A program made the translations under genes and the position numbers. Positions 1-8,400 of a stretch of 64,000 nucleotides of DNA are shown here, piece by piece. Source of the stretch: Roseovarius aestuariivivens (GTDB lineage Bacteria > Pseudomonadota > Alphaproteobacteria > Rhodobacterales > Rhodobacteraceae); assembly GCF_004761875.1 (NCBI RefSeq), contig NZ_SJEY01000008.1, forward strand, positions 124,001-188,000, in the 5' to 3' direction. The notes under the pieces are model-generated. The model saw only the letters and a list, made by a program, of their open reading frames with translations, had not been told where the DNA came from and ran no database searches. Position 1 is the first letter of the stretch. Each line of letters begins with the position of its first letter.

Positions 1-63
1 GAGCGAGATTTCGGCATCCTGCTCTTCGGACTTGTTGTCGTCGTCGGTATCCTTGGCGGCCAT
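1..63 (-). CDS. rpoD: RNA polymerase sigma factor RpoD, N-terminus only
   Basis: The reverse strand starts with ATG at 63 and reads MAAKDTDDDNKSEEQ, an acidic leader typical of RpoD in Rhodobacterales, and then leaves the window after 21 codons. The product would be the housekeeping sigma-70. The position directly downstream of dnaG on the same strand is the conserved dnaG-rpoD arrangement of the macromolecular synthesis operon and supports the call. None of the sigma domains lies inside the window, so identity rests on the leader and on synteny. Confidence 0.75.
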   Translation of the reverse strand, partial: MAAKDTDDDNKSEEQDAEISL

Positions 64-91
64 GAAGCTCTCCTGCATCTGGTCGGGCGAG

Positions 92-135
92 GGTGATTCG
101 CTAAAACGAATCAATAGCGCGATCCGGTGATTCGC
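92..135. promoter_or_regulatory. Cluster of three GANTC sites and a 10-bp direct repeat upstream of rpoD
   Basis: The dnaG-rpoD gap holds GGTGATTCGC twice (92-101 and 126-135). It also has a 6-bp inverted repeat GATTCG/CGAATC (95-100 and 107-112). Three GANTC sequences, the CcrM methylation target of alphaproteobacteria, fall at 95-99, 108-112 and 129-133. They lie 30-70 bp upstream of the rpoD start, where a promoter would be expected. A regulatory role is inferred. Confidence 0.35.
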
Positions 136-177
136 ACACCCTTGACCCGGTATTCTTTCACAATTCCTGCGGCTGCG

Positions 178-2127
178 TTACCCGTCAGGCCGGCTTTTGA
201 AGCCGATCTGGGCAAGCAGCGCGTCGAAGCGTTCCTTTTCCGCGCGGCTGACCGGGGCCCCGTTGGCACCGCGCTGGTATTCCGTCTTGTCTTCCTGCTG
301 GCTTTGCAGCGCGCGATTGCGCGCCTCGGCCGCCTCGCTCAGCCGCCAGGTCACGTGTTCGTCGCCGGGTCCGGCCATATCTTCGACCGCCTCCGAGATC
401 TCTGCCGCGAGGCCGCGCTCGGCCTCCAGCTTGGCGAGGGTCTCGGCCACGGTCATGCGGGCCAGCTCCGCGTCCCCGGGCCGGCGGACCGCGGGCACCA
501 GCGCGACATGGGGCAGCGACAGGAGGTTTTCAAGCGCCTGGACGCCGATTTCCGCGGCCACTGCCGCGACGGGATCCTCAGCGCCCAGGCTGCGCAGAAG
601 CGCGTTGCGCAGGCTGGCATGGAGGGGGGTGCGGCAGTCGAGCCGGTCGAGCGCGTGCTCGCAGTCCGAAAGGATCGCGGGATTGCGCAGCAGCGTGGCG
701 AGGATCACCGCCTCGCGCAATTCGACCTGGGCGGCGTCACCGGACATCACGAGGTGAGAGGTTTTGGTCGCGGCACGCACGGGCGCAGCTTTTTGCCACC
801 GCCCCTTGCCTGGGCCGCCGCCCGCACGCCCCCCGGTGTTGCGCGGATTGAAAAGCTGCCAGCGGAGGTCCTTGATGGCCTGGCCGTAATGAGAGCGAAT
901 CGAGGGATCGCGGATCAGCTTGATCTTCTCGCGCAAGGCCTTGTCGAGCGCGGCGCGGCGTTCGGGGCTGTCGAAATCGCGCCCTTCGGTTTCGCGCTGC
1001 CAGAGCAGTTTGACCATCGGCAGGGCGGCATCCAGCACCGTCTGCACCGCGCCAGCGCCTTCGGCGCGCAGAAGATCGTCGGGATCCTTGCCTTCGGGCA
1101 TGAGACCGAACCGCAGGGATTTGCCCGCCTCGAGCAGCGGCAGGGCAATGTCGATCACCCGGTGCGCCGCGCGTAGGCCCGCCGTATCGCCGTCGAGCGC
1201 GATGATCGGCTCGTCGGCGATGCGCCAGAGCAGGGCGAGCTGATGTTCGGTCACGGCGGTGCCGAGCGGTGCGACGCTGGCCTCGAACCCCGCCTGGCTG
1301 AGCGCGATCACGTCCATGTAGCCTTCGGCCACGATCAGCGGCTGGCCCTTGCCCGCCGCTTCGCGCGCCGGGCCGTGGTTGTAGAGCGTGCGGGACTTGT
1401 CGAAAAGCTCGGTCTCTGGACTGTTGAGATACTTGGCGTTGTCGTCCGGGTCCATCGCCCGACCGCCGAAGGCGACGCAGCGCCCGCGCGCGTCACGGAT
1501 CGGGAACATGATGCGGCCCCGGAACGTGTCGTAGGGCTTGCCGCCGCGCTGCGAGGGTTTGGCCAGACCGCAGCCCAGGATCAGGTCGTCGGCCACGCCC
1601 TTGCCCTTGAGGTGATCCCACAACCCCTGCCACGCATCGGGCGCAAAGCCGATTTCGAAGCGTTCGAGCGTCGCCTCGTCGAGGCCGCGTTTTTCGAGAT
1701 AGGCGCGCGCCTCGGCCGCGGCACCCGTGCGCAGCTGCAGGCGGAAGTGGCGCACGGCCATGTCCATGACCTCGGCCAGTTCGGTGCGCTTGTCGGCCTT
1801 GGCCTGCGCCTGCGGATCACGCTCGGGCATGGGCATTCCGGCCTCTTGCGCGAGAATGCGGATCGCCTCCATGAACTCCACGTTCTCGGTTTCGCGCACG
1901 AAGGAAATGGCGTCGCCCTTGGCGTGGCAGCCGAAGCAGTAATAGAACCCCATGCGGTCGTCGACGTGAAAGGACGCGGATTTCTCGGTGTGGAACGGAC
2001 AGGACGCCCACATGTCGCCCTTGCCCTGGTTGGACTTGCGCGTGTCCCACATGACCTTGCGGCCCACGACCTGCGCCAGCGAGGTGCGCGTTCTCAATTC
2101 ATCAAGGAATCCGGGAGGCAGGCTCAT
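178..2127 (-). CDS. dnaG: DNA primase
   Basis: DnaG synthesises RNA primers at the replication fork together with DnaB. The 649-residue protein begins MSLPPGFLDEL; this ATG at 2127 has AGGTG just upstream, and a 12-residue longer frame lacks family similarity. The CHC2 zinc finger is visible as C43, H46, C64 and C67. The Toprim domain has its glutamate in AEGYMDV (E268) and the metal-binding LDGD (D312, D314). The C-terminal third is more variable, as usual for the DnaB-interacting region. It lies directly upstream of rpoD on the same strand and is 42 bp downstream of a small exported-protein gene. Confidence 0.97.
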   Translation of the reverse strand: MSLPPGFLDELRTRTSLAQVVGRKVMWDTRKSNQGKGDMWASCPFHTEKSASFHVDDRMGFYYCFGCHAKGDAISFVRETENVEFMEAIRILAQEAGMPMPERDPQAQAKADKRTELAEVMDMAVRHFRLQLRTGAAAEARAYLEKRGLDEATLERFEIGFAPDAWQGLWDHLKGKGVADDLILGCGLAKPSQRGGKPYDTFRGRIMFPIRDARGRCVAFGGRAMDPDDNAKYLNSPETELFDKSRTLYNHGPAREAAGKGQPLIVAEGYMDVIALSQAGFEASVAPLGTAVTEHQLALLWRIADEPIIALDGDTAGLRAAHRVIDIALPLLEAGKSLRFGLMPEGKDPDDLLRAEGAGAVQTVLDAALPMVKLLWQRETEGRDFDSPERRAALDKALREKIKLIRDPSIRSHYGQAIKDLRWQLFNPRNTGGRAGGGPGKGRWQKAAPVRAATKTSHLVMSGDAAQVELREAVILATLLRNPAILSDCEHALDRLDCRTPLHASLRNALLRSLGAEDPVAAVAAEIGVQALENLLSLPHVALVPAVRRPGDAELARMTVAETLAKLEAERGLAAEISEAVEDMAGPGDEHVTWRLSEAAEARNRALQSQQEDKTEYQRGANGAPVSRAEKERFDALLAQIGFKSRPDG

Positions 2128-2169
2128 GCACCTGAATATGGGCCATATGCGCCCCGCCGCCAAGTGGCG

Positions 2170-2499
2170 TCAGGGTTTGAAGCCCACGCAGGTCTGGCGG
2201 TAGGCGTCCGAGATCGTCTGGGCGGCGGCAGGCCCCTCGACCACGGCCTGATCGAGCGTGAAGACCCAGTCCACCAGGGGCGCCACGGTGCCGGAGAACT
2301 TGGACGGCACGGCGTTCTGGCCGTTGGTCAGGCTTTGTTTGATCGCGGGGGCCGACGCGCCGTCGGCGCGCAGGGTGACGATGGTCGCGACAACGCCGGA
2401 GGTGACCTGGCAGGTCTCGGACTGGTCGGTGGCAAGGGCGGTCACCGGCGCGACGAGCGACGTCAGCGCAAGCGCGGCGGCGGGCAGAAAACGGAACAT
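2170..2499 (-). CDS. Small exported protein of unknown function
   Basis: This 109-residue protein opens with a clear Sec signal peptide (MFRFLPAAALALTSLVAPVTALA, likely cut after residue 23). The mature part is about 86 residues and carries only two cysteines, one near the start (ETCQV) and one near the end (RQTCVGF), which could form a disulfide in the periplasm. I do not recognise a domain. It lies 42 bp upstream of dnaG on the same strand and may share its transcript. The signal peptide and the lack of a better frame in this interval support it as a real gene. Confidence 0.75.
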   Translation of the reverse strand: MFRFLPAAALALTSLVAPVTALATDQSETCQVTSGVVATIVTLRADGASAPAIKQSLTNGQNAVPSKFSGTVAPLVDWVFTLDQAVVEGPAAAQTISDAYRQTCVGFKP

Positions 2500-2730
2500 G
2501 GCGGCTATCCTATCGGGTGACGCAGCGGATTTCGCGGAGTTTGTCAGCCCGCGCCGCTGGCCGCAATCCCCGCCCGCGAGAACGTGATGCGCCGGGACGC
2601 GCCTTGTCGCATATCAAGGACAGGCGGCACGTCGCGCCGTACCAATCGGGATCCGCCCTGCCCCGGGCCGCCTGCGCCGCGCGGGGGGGCGGCCGGCCGG
2701 GCCGCAGATGCAGCGAGGAGGATCGCGACC

Positions 2731-4284
2731 ATGACCGAAGAACCCACCAACCCCTGGGACGCCATTGTCGTCGGATCAGGGATGGGCGGCATGACCGCCG
2801 CCGCCGCCCTGTCGAAGCTGGGTCATCGCGTGCTGCTTTTAGAACAATACGAGACGCTGGGCGGTCTTACGCACAGCTTTTCGCGCGAGGGGTTTTCGTG
2901 GGACGTGGGCATCCATTACCTGGGATGCGTCGCCCCCGGAGACCGTGAACGGAGCATGCTTGACTGGCTGACGCAGACGCCCATGGCGTTCGAATCCATG
3001 GGCTCTGTCTATGACATCCTGCATCTGGGCGATACCGCGCCGCTTGCGCTGTCGCGCCCCTATGAGGCGCAGGAGCGCGATCTGAAGGACAGGTTTCCTA
3101 ACGAGGCGCGTGCGATCGAGGCCTGGACCGCCGCATTGCGCAACGCGCGGAGCGCCATCTATGCGCTGATGCCGACGCGCACGATGCCCGAGTTCGCGTC
3201 GCAGATGATCGAGTGGTGGAATCACCGGGCGATCGAGACCTGGTGCAAGCGCACGACCAAAGAGGTCGTCGACAGCATCACGGACAATCCCAATCTTGCC
3301 GCCGCGCTGACCGCGCAATGGGGCGACCACGGCGGCCGGCCGCACAAGGCCAGCTTTGCCATGCACGCGCTGATCTGCGGATCCTATTTGGAAAGCGGCG
3401 CGTGGTATCCGGTGGGCGGCGGCCGCGCCTTTGCCGCGCATTTGATCCCCACGATTACCGACGCTGGCGGTGAGGCCCGCGCGGGTGTGAAGGCCGAGAC
3501 GCTGCTGGTCGAAGAGGACCGGGTCGTCGGGGTGCGCACGTCCCGGGGCGAGACCCTTCGCGCGCCCGTTGTCATTTCCGATATCGGCGCGCGCGAGACG
3601 GTGGACAGGTTGTTGCCCGAGGGAGTCGGGCCCGAGGACTGGAAGCACGAGATCCGGGCCCTGCCGCCCTCGATCGCGCATTTCAGCCTGTTTTTAGGGT
3701 TCGAAGGGGACGTGCAGGCCGCCGGTGCCACGCGATCGAACCACTGGTTCTATCCGCAGAGCGAGGTCGACGCGATCTGGGCGGAGGCCCCCGACGGCGA
3801 TCCGCCGGGATTTTTCGTCTCGTTCGGGTCGCTGAAGGACCCGCACCACGATCCCGGGCCGAAGCGGAAATACGCAGGCGAAATGGTGGTCTGGACCGAT
3901 TGGCGCTGCGTGGCCCGGTGGGCTAAGACCGAGCCGGGCGCGCGCGGCGCGGACTACGCCGCCCTCAAGGAGCGGATCGCGGCCAAGATGTTTGCACAGT
4001 TCGAAGCGGCCTTTCCGGAGTTGGCGAAGCTCGTGGTGTTTCGCGAGTTGTCGACGCCGCTGGCCACGGCGGCGATCACCGGGCATCACGAGGGCCGTTT
4101 TTACGGGCTGGACGGCACGCCAGAGCGCGTGATGAGCCGGGCGCTTACTGCGCGGACGCCGGTCGGGGGGCTGTACCTGACCGGTCAGGACGTGGTGTCT
4201 CAGGGCATCCAGGGCGCGCTATGGGGCGGGATGCTGTCCGCGGCGAGTGTGGACCCGAGGGTGTTCCGAACGTTCAGGACGTAA
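2731..4284 (+). CDS. Phytoene-desaturase-like FAD-dependent oxidoreductase
   Basis: The protein has 517 residues starting MTEEPTNPWD at 2731, where AGGAGG sits just upstream; a frame starting at 2584 has no such support. The N-terminal Rossmann motif VGSGMGG (14-20) followed by an acidic strand end (LLLEQY) binds the ADP part of FAD. The C-terminal segment GGLYLTGQDVVSQG is the second FAD signature of the CrtI/retinol-saturase group. No carotenoid genes lie nearby, so the substrate is unknown: it may be an isoprenoid or fatty-acyl saturase/desaturase rather than phytoene desaturase. It is monocistronic and converges on the glutamate dehydrogenase gene. Confidence 0.85.
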   Translation: MTEEPTNPWDAIVVGSGMGGMTAAAALSKLGHRVLLLEQYETLGGLTHSFSREGFSWDVGIHYLGCVAPGDRERSMLDWLTQTPMAFESMGSVYDILHLGDTAPLALSRPYEAQERDLKDRFPNEARAIEAWTAALRNARSAIYALMPTRTMPEFASQMIEWWNHRAIETWCKRTTKEVVDSITDNPNLAAALTAQWGDHGGRPHKASFAMHALICGSYLESGAWYPVGGGRAFAAHLIPTITDAGGEARAGVKAETLLVEEDRVVGVRTSRGETLRAPVVISDIGARETVDRLLPEGVGPEDWKHEIRALPPSIAHFSLFLGFEGDVQAAGATRSNHWFYPQSEVDAIWAEAPDGDPPGFFVSFGSLKDPHHDPGPKRKYAGEMVVWTDWRCVARWAKTEPGARGADYAALKERIAAKMFAQFEAAFPELAKLVVFRELSTPLATAAITGHHEGRFYGLDGTPERVMSRALTARTPVGGLYLTGQDVVSQGIQGALWGGMLSAASVDPRVFRTFRT

Positions 4285-4333
4285 GGCACGGCAGCTGTCA
4301 TGACCGCCGCGCCTTGCGTCGCCGGCCGTCGCC

Positions 4334-5767
4334 TCAGAGGCCCAGCGCGCGGTAGCTGGCGGCGACCTTTTCGATCGCCACGAGATAGGCCGCGGTGCGC
4401 AGATCGCTGACATCGTCACGACTGTGCCAGACCTCGCGCATGGACTGGTAGGCGACGCGCATCGTGTCATCGAGGCCGGAGCGCACCAGTTCCAGCTCGC
4501 CCGCGCCGCGAAGATACTTGGCCTTGAAATCGGGTGACATGCTCCAGGCGTCGCCGATGTGATCGTCGAGCTTTTCGAGCTCGCGCACGATCAGCTCGTG
4601 GCGCGCTTCTTCCTGCCGGCGGCCCATGCGGCCGAAGCGGATATGGCTGAGGTTCTTGACCCATTCGAAATAGGACACCGTGACGCCGCCGGCGTTGGCG
4701 TACATGTCGGGGATGATGACCGTGCCCTTTTCGCGCAGGACATCGTCGGCGCCCGCCGTGACCGGACCGTTGGCGGCCTCGATGATGAGCGGCGCCTTGA
4801 TCCGGGGCGCGTTGCCCATGTTGATCACGCCTTCGAGGGCCGCGGGAATGAGGATGTCGCAGTCTTCCTCCAGCACCGCCGCGCCTTCGGCCTGATGGGC
4901 GGCATCGGGATAGCCGGTGACGCCGCCATGCTTGAGGATCCATTGGCGCACGGCCTCGACGTCAATGCCACCGGCGTTGAAAAGCGCGCCGTCGCGTTCG
5001 ATGATGCCGGTGATGATCGCGCCGTCTTCCTCCTGCAGGAACTTGGCGGCGTGATAGCCCACGTTGCCCAGGCCCTGCACGATCACGCGCTTGCCGTCGA
5101 GCGTGCCGGACAGGCCCGCCGCCTTGATGTCTTCGGGGTGGCGGAAGAATTCCTGCAGCGCGTATTGCACGCCGCGTCCGGTCGCCTCGGTCCGGCCCTG
5201 GATGCCGCCCGCGTTCACCGGCTTGCCGGTCACGCAGGCGCGGCTGTTGATATCGGTGGTGTTCATGCGCCGGTACTGGTCGGCGATCCAGGCCATCTCG
5301 CGCTCGCCGGTGCCCATGTCGGGGGCGGGCACGTTCTGAGAGGGGTGAATGAGGTCGCGCTTGGCCAGTTCATAGGCGAAGCGGCGGGTGATTTGCTCCA
5401 GCTCGTGCTCGTCCCATTCGCGCGGGTCGATGCGAAGCCCGCCTTTGGAGCCGCCGAAGGGCGCCTCGACCAGGGCACATTTGTAGGTCATGAGCGCGGC
5501 AAGCGCCTCCACCTCGTCCTGATTGACGCCCATGGCGTAGCGGATGCCGCCCTTGACCGGTTCCATATGTTCGGAATGGACCGAACGATAGCCGGTGAAG
5601 GTCTGGATCTGGCCGCGCAGCCGCACACCAAAGCGCACCGTGTAAGTGGCGTTGCAGACGCGGATCTTTTCCTCGAGCCCCGGGGGCAGATCCATGAGCG
5701 CCACCGCGCGGTTGAACATGAGATCGACGCTTTCGCGAAAGCTCGGTTCCTTGATGGGCGCAGTCAT
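4334..5767 (-). CDS. Glu/Leu/Phe/Val dehydrogenase family, probable glutamate dehydrogenase
   Basis: It catalyses reversible oxidative deamination of glutamate to 2-oxoglutarate and ammonia in the cytoplasm. The 477-residue protein has the substrate-binding KGGIRY (72-77), the lysine of TYKCALV (K96), the glycine-rich PFGGSKGGL (K108) and the catalytic aspartate in PAPDMGTGERE (D150). The Rossmann domain follows with VQGLGNVG. The length is slightly above a typical NAD-linked hexameric GDH. GGGAGA precedes the start. NAD versus NADP preference cannot be settled by eye. An amino-acid dehydrogenase of a related specificity is possible but less likely. Confidence 0.92.
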   Translation of the reverse strand: MTAPIKEPSFRESVDLMFNRAVALMDLPPGLEEKIRVCNATYTVRFGVRLRGQIQTFTGYRSVHSEHMEPVKGGIRYAMGVNQDEVEALAALMTYKCALVEAPFGGSKGGLRIDPREWDEHELEQITRRFAYELAKRDLIHPSQNVPAPDMGTGEREMAWIADQYRRMNTTDINSRACVTGKPVNAGGIQGRTEATGRGVQYALQEFFRHPEDIKAAGLSGTLDGKRVIVQGLGNVGYHAAKFLQEEDGAIITGIIERDGALFNAGGIDVEAVRQWILKHGGVTGYPDAAHQAEGAAVLEEDCDILIPAALEGVINMGNAPRIKAPLIIEAANGPVTAGADDVLREKGTVIIPDMYANAGGVTVSYFEWVKNLSHIRFGRMGRRQEEARHELIVRELEKLDDHIGDAWSMSPDFKAKYLRGAGELELVRSGLDDTMRVAYQSMREVWHSRDDVSDLRTAAYLVAIEKVAASYRALGL

Positions 5768-5826
5768 GGTGGGTCTCCCTTTTTCCTTTACACATGCGAA
5801 CAGCTCTGAACGGCGTTCTTGAAAAC

Positions 5827-5834
5827 ATGGTTAA
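5827..5834 (-). promoter_or_regulatory. CtrA half-site-like motif TTAACCAT
   Basis: The reverse strand reads TTAACCAT, matching the half-site recognised by the cell-cycle regulator CtrA. It lies 60 bp upstream of the glutamate dehydrogenase start and about 225 bp upstream of the TadG-like gene. CtrA control of motility and pilus genes is established in Roseobacters. Its use here is inferred from one 8-bp match, so confidence is low. Other TTAA steps in the same gap (for example near 5917 and 6000) do not form a full TTAA-N7-TTAA site. Confidence 0.25.
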
Positions 5835-6058
5835 GGGTCGCGGCTCAATTGTCCAGCGGCAGAGCGACGGGGCGACCCGGTCATGGGGGCATGTCGCAGG
5901 TGCGGTAACAATCCGTTAAGCCTCTGAATTTTGTCTCTAATCCGGAACAAATAACGGCCAATTTTCCGCCGTTTCGCCATATTTAGAACACAGATCTTGT
6001 TAATACATACCGAGACGAAATCCGTAACAGAGTCGTAAAACGTCTAAAAAGGTGTGTT

Positions 6059-7867
6059 ATGAAAATTCCAGAAACTTTTGCGCCAAAGAGCTGGTATCAA
6101 ACAGATGATCCAACCAACGTGCGACTCTATGAACTGAGACAGACCTTCGCCCTTTTCAAGCGAGACGAAGAGGGTGCGATGACAATTCTGACACTTTTTA
6201 TCTTCCTTTTCATGCTAGTGATGGCTGGCCTCGGGATCGACACGATGCGTCACGAGATGAACCGGGCCAAATTGCAGGCCACGCTCGACTCTGCGGTGCT
6301 CGCTGGCGCCGGCGCCGCGACTGCACCAGACGCCGAGGCGGTGGTGAAAGATTATTTCGCAAAGGCCGGCATGGCCGATAAGCTGACAGATATCTCTGAA
6401 GGAGATATTCAGATGACGTTGAACACCTCAAGTGTCTCTGCGTCGGCCAGCTTTACGATGGACACGTATTTGATGAAATTGTCGGGCGTCGAGCAGCTCT
6501 CAAGCTCGGCTGAAGCGACCGCTGAAATGCGCGTGCCGAAACTGGAAATTGTACTCGTGCTAGACGTCTCCGGATCCATGGCGAATAATTCGAAGATCGG
6601 AAATCTGAAAACGGCTGCGAATGCCTTCATTGACAAAGTCATGGCCTCATGGAGGTCTAGGCCGGGCAGCACAGTTATGTCAATTGTGCCGTTCAGCACT
6701 TCGGTGACACCCTCAGACGGCATTTTCAAGGTGCTAGCCGTCGGCGAAGATCACACCTACTCCAATTGTCTTTATCTTGAAGAAAACGACTACACTCACC
6801 CCTCGCTTGCTACCGGCTCGTCATCCAACAGTTCGGGCCAGAACCTTAAGCAAGCCATCTATACATCGATGTACGGCGGGTTTGACGACCTCAACTCCGT
6901 ATGGCGGTCTTGCTATACAGATGAATACTTTCAAATACTGCCCTACTCGATCGATAAAAATGTCTTGCATGCCAAAATCAACTCTCTTCAAGCAGCAGGC
7001 AATACTTCGACAGACCAAGGCATTAAATACGGCTCTGCGCTTCTTCACCCCGACTGGCGGGAAGTATCTTCGTCACTCATCGCTGACGGTGTCGTAGATG
7101 CATCTCAAGTTAACGTACCTGCGGATTACGATGAGCCTGAAACGCTAAAGATCATGATCGTTATGGGCGACGGAGAGAACACCACGACGCATTTCTTCAA
7201 CAAAATGCCTTCGGAATTCCGTGGTGCCAACTCGGATCTGCACCTCGTGACGCACCAATTCATGAAATTCGAGTACGCTTACGAGAAACGTAACCGGGAC
7301 GCCAAGTTTTCATCACTGGAATACGAGGCTTACTGCGCTGACAGCAATTGGGTTTGTAAGTATGAGGCTTACGGCCCGCTAAAGTCGGCATACTACCTGG
7401 AAGACCCCGACCCGACAGACCGAGATGGAGACGGCATCAAGGATGTCTTTTACAACATCGAGAAGAACAGATGGCTTTCCGCCAACGAATTTAACGACCT
7501 CAGCGATGATATAGGCTTTGTGTCCAGTGAACAGGTGTCGTGGGAGACCGCTTGGGGTCTGATGTCGCCACATTACTACGGCGAGATCACAGAAAACTGG
7601 CAGCCTTGGAACGACTACAGGTATGCTGAGCAAATTACGGGCGCGACCAAAAATAGCCGGATGGACAATGTTTGCACTGCGGCAAAAACAGCCGGAGCTA
7701 TAATTTACACGATCGGCTTTGAGATCGCAGAAGGCGGGGTCGCTGAAACGGCACTGGAAAGCTGCGCTTCGTCTAATTCGCACTACTATCGTGTGGAGGG
7801 ACTCGATATCACCGACGCGTTCGGCTCCATCGCCGGTAACGTCCAAGCTCTGAGGCTAACGCAATGA
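6059..7867 (+). CDS. TadG-like pilus assembly protein with von Willebrand A domain
   Basis: The 602-residue protein has a cytoplasmic N-terminus, one hydrophobic segment near residues 40-60 (TILTLFIFLFMLVMAGLGID) followed by the TadG/TadE-type helix DTMRHEMNRAKLQATLDSAVLAGAGA. An extracytoplasmic vWA domain starts at the MIDAS motif DVSGS (169-173). A loop rich in aspartate, DRDGDGIKD (454-462), resembles a calcium-binding loop. Its stop overlaps the next start as ATGA. It is the first of three co-oriented genes, and the stretch is visibly more AT-rich than its flanks. Likely role: assembly or surface exposure of a Flp/Tad pilus or another envelope structure. The ATPase and secretin genes are not here. 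Confidence 0.85.
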   Translation: MKIPETFAPKSWYQTDDPTNVRLYELRQTFALFKRDEEGAMTILTLFIFLFMLVMAGLGIDTMRHEMNRAKLQATLDSAVLAGAGAATAPDAEAVVKDYFAKAGMADKLTDISEGDIQMTLNTSSVSASASFTMDTYLMKLSGVEQLSSSAEATAEMRVPKLEIVLVLDVSGSMANNSKIGNLKTAANAFIDKVMASWRSRPGSTVMSIVPFSTSVTPSDGIFKVLAVGEDHTYSNCLYLEENDYTHPSLATGSSSNSSGQNLKQAIYTSMYGGFDDLNSVWRSCYTDEYFQILPYSIDKNVLHAKINSLQAAGNTSTDQGIKYGSALLHPDWREVSSSLIADGVVDASQVNVPADYDEPETLKIMIVMGDGENTTTHFFNKMPSEFRGANSDLHLVTHQFMKFEYAYEKRNRDAKFSSLEYEAYCADSNWVCKYEAYGPLKSAYYLEDPDPTDRDGDGIKDVFYNIEKNRWLSANEFNDLSDDIGFVSSEQVSWETAWGLMSPHYYGEITENWQPWNDYRYAEQITGATKNSRMDNVCTAAKTAGAIIYTIGFEIAEGGVAETALESCASSNSHYYRVEGLDITDAFGSIAGNVQALRLTQ

Positions 7868-8400
7868 TAACTTCAATCAAAAGTTTTCTTGGCAGCAAAG
7901 CCCTTGACGAGAGCGGTTCCGCGTCGGTCGAGTTCGTCCTGATATTCCCAGTCTATCTGTCAATGCTTTTGATGTCGATCGAATTAGGCTTCGTAACGAT
8001 GCGCCACACACTGATCGAACGCGGCCTCGACATCGCGGTGCGCGAAGTTCGACTGGGTACCGGCGAGGTGCCGCAGCACGACGCCATAAAGGACCTGGTT
8101 TGTGCAAACGCCATAATGGTCTTGAGCTGCAAGGAAAAACTCCGCCTCGAGATGCGCCCGGCCGATCCGTTCGCGTTCACATCGCTTGACACCACTGCGG
8201 ACTGTACGGATGCTGCCGAACCGGCCAAGCCAGTGCGGGCTTTTGTGCCTGGAGTCGCGAACCAACTGATGTTACTGCGAGCCTGCTACAAGTACGAGCC
8301 GCTTTTTCCTAAGGCAGCTCTAGGCTCTGCGCTTAGTAAAGACGCAAGCGGCGAAGCGTCCATCATTTCTTTGACAGCCTTTGTACAGGAACCGAACTGA
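7864..8400 (+). CDS. TadE-like pseudopilin (first of two)
   Basis: This 178-residue protein carries the TadE-like N-terminal signature DESGSASVEFVLIFPVYLSMLL around residues 17-38: a short polar leader, a conserved glutamate and one long hydrophobic helix. It then has a mostly extracytoplasmic C-terminal part with several cysteines. Such proteins are processed like type IVb prepilins and sit in or beside the Tad pilus. The start overlaps the preceding stop by 4 bp and its stop overlaps the next start (TGATG), so the three genes are translationally coupled. Confidence 0.85.
   Translation: MITSIKSFLGSKALDESGSASVEFVLIFPVYLSMLLMSIELGFVTMRHTLIERGLDIAVREVRLGTGEVPQHDAIKDLVCANAIMVLSCKEKLRLEMRPADPFAFTSLDTTADCTDAAEPAKPVRAFVPGVANQLMLLRACYKYEPLFPKAALGSALSKDASGEASIISLTAFVQEPN

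Noticed and set aside
1243-2520. 425-codon forward open frame
   Set aside because: Antisense to dnaG and the small exported-protein gene; no domain.
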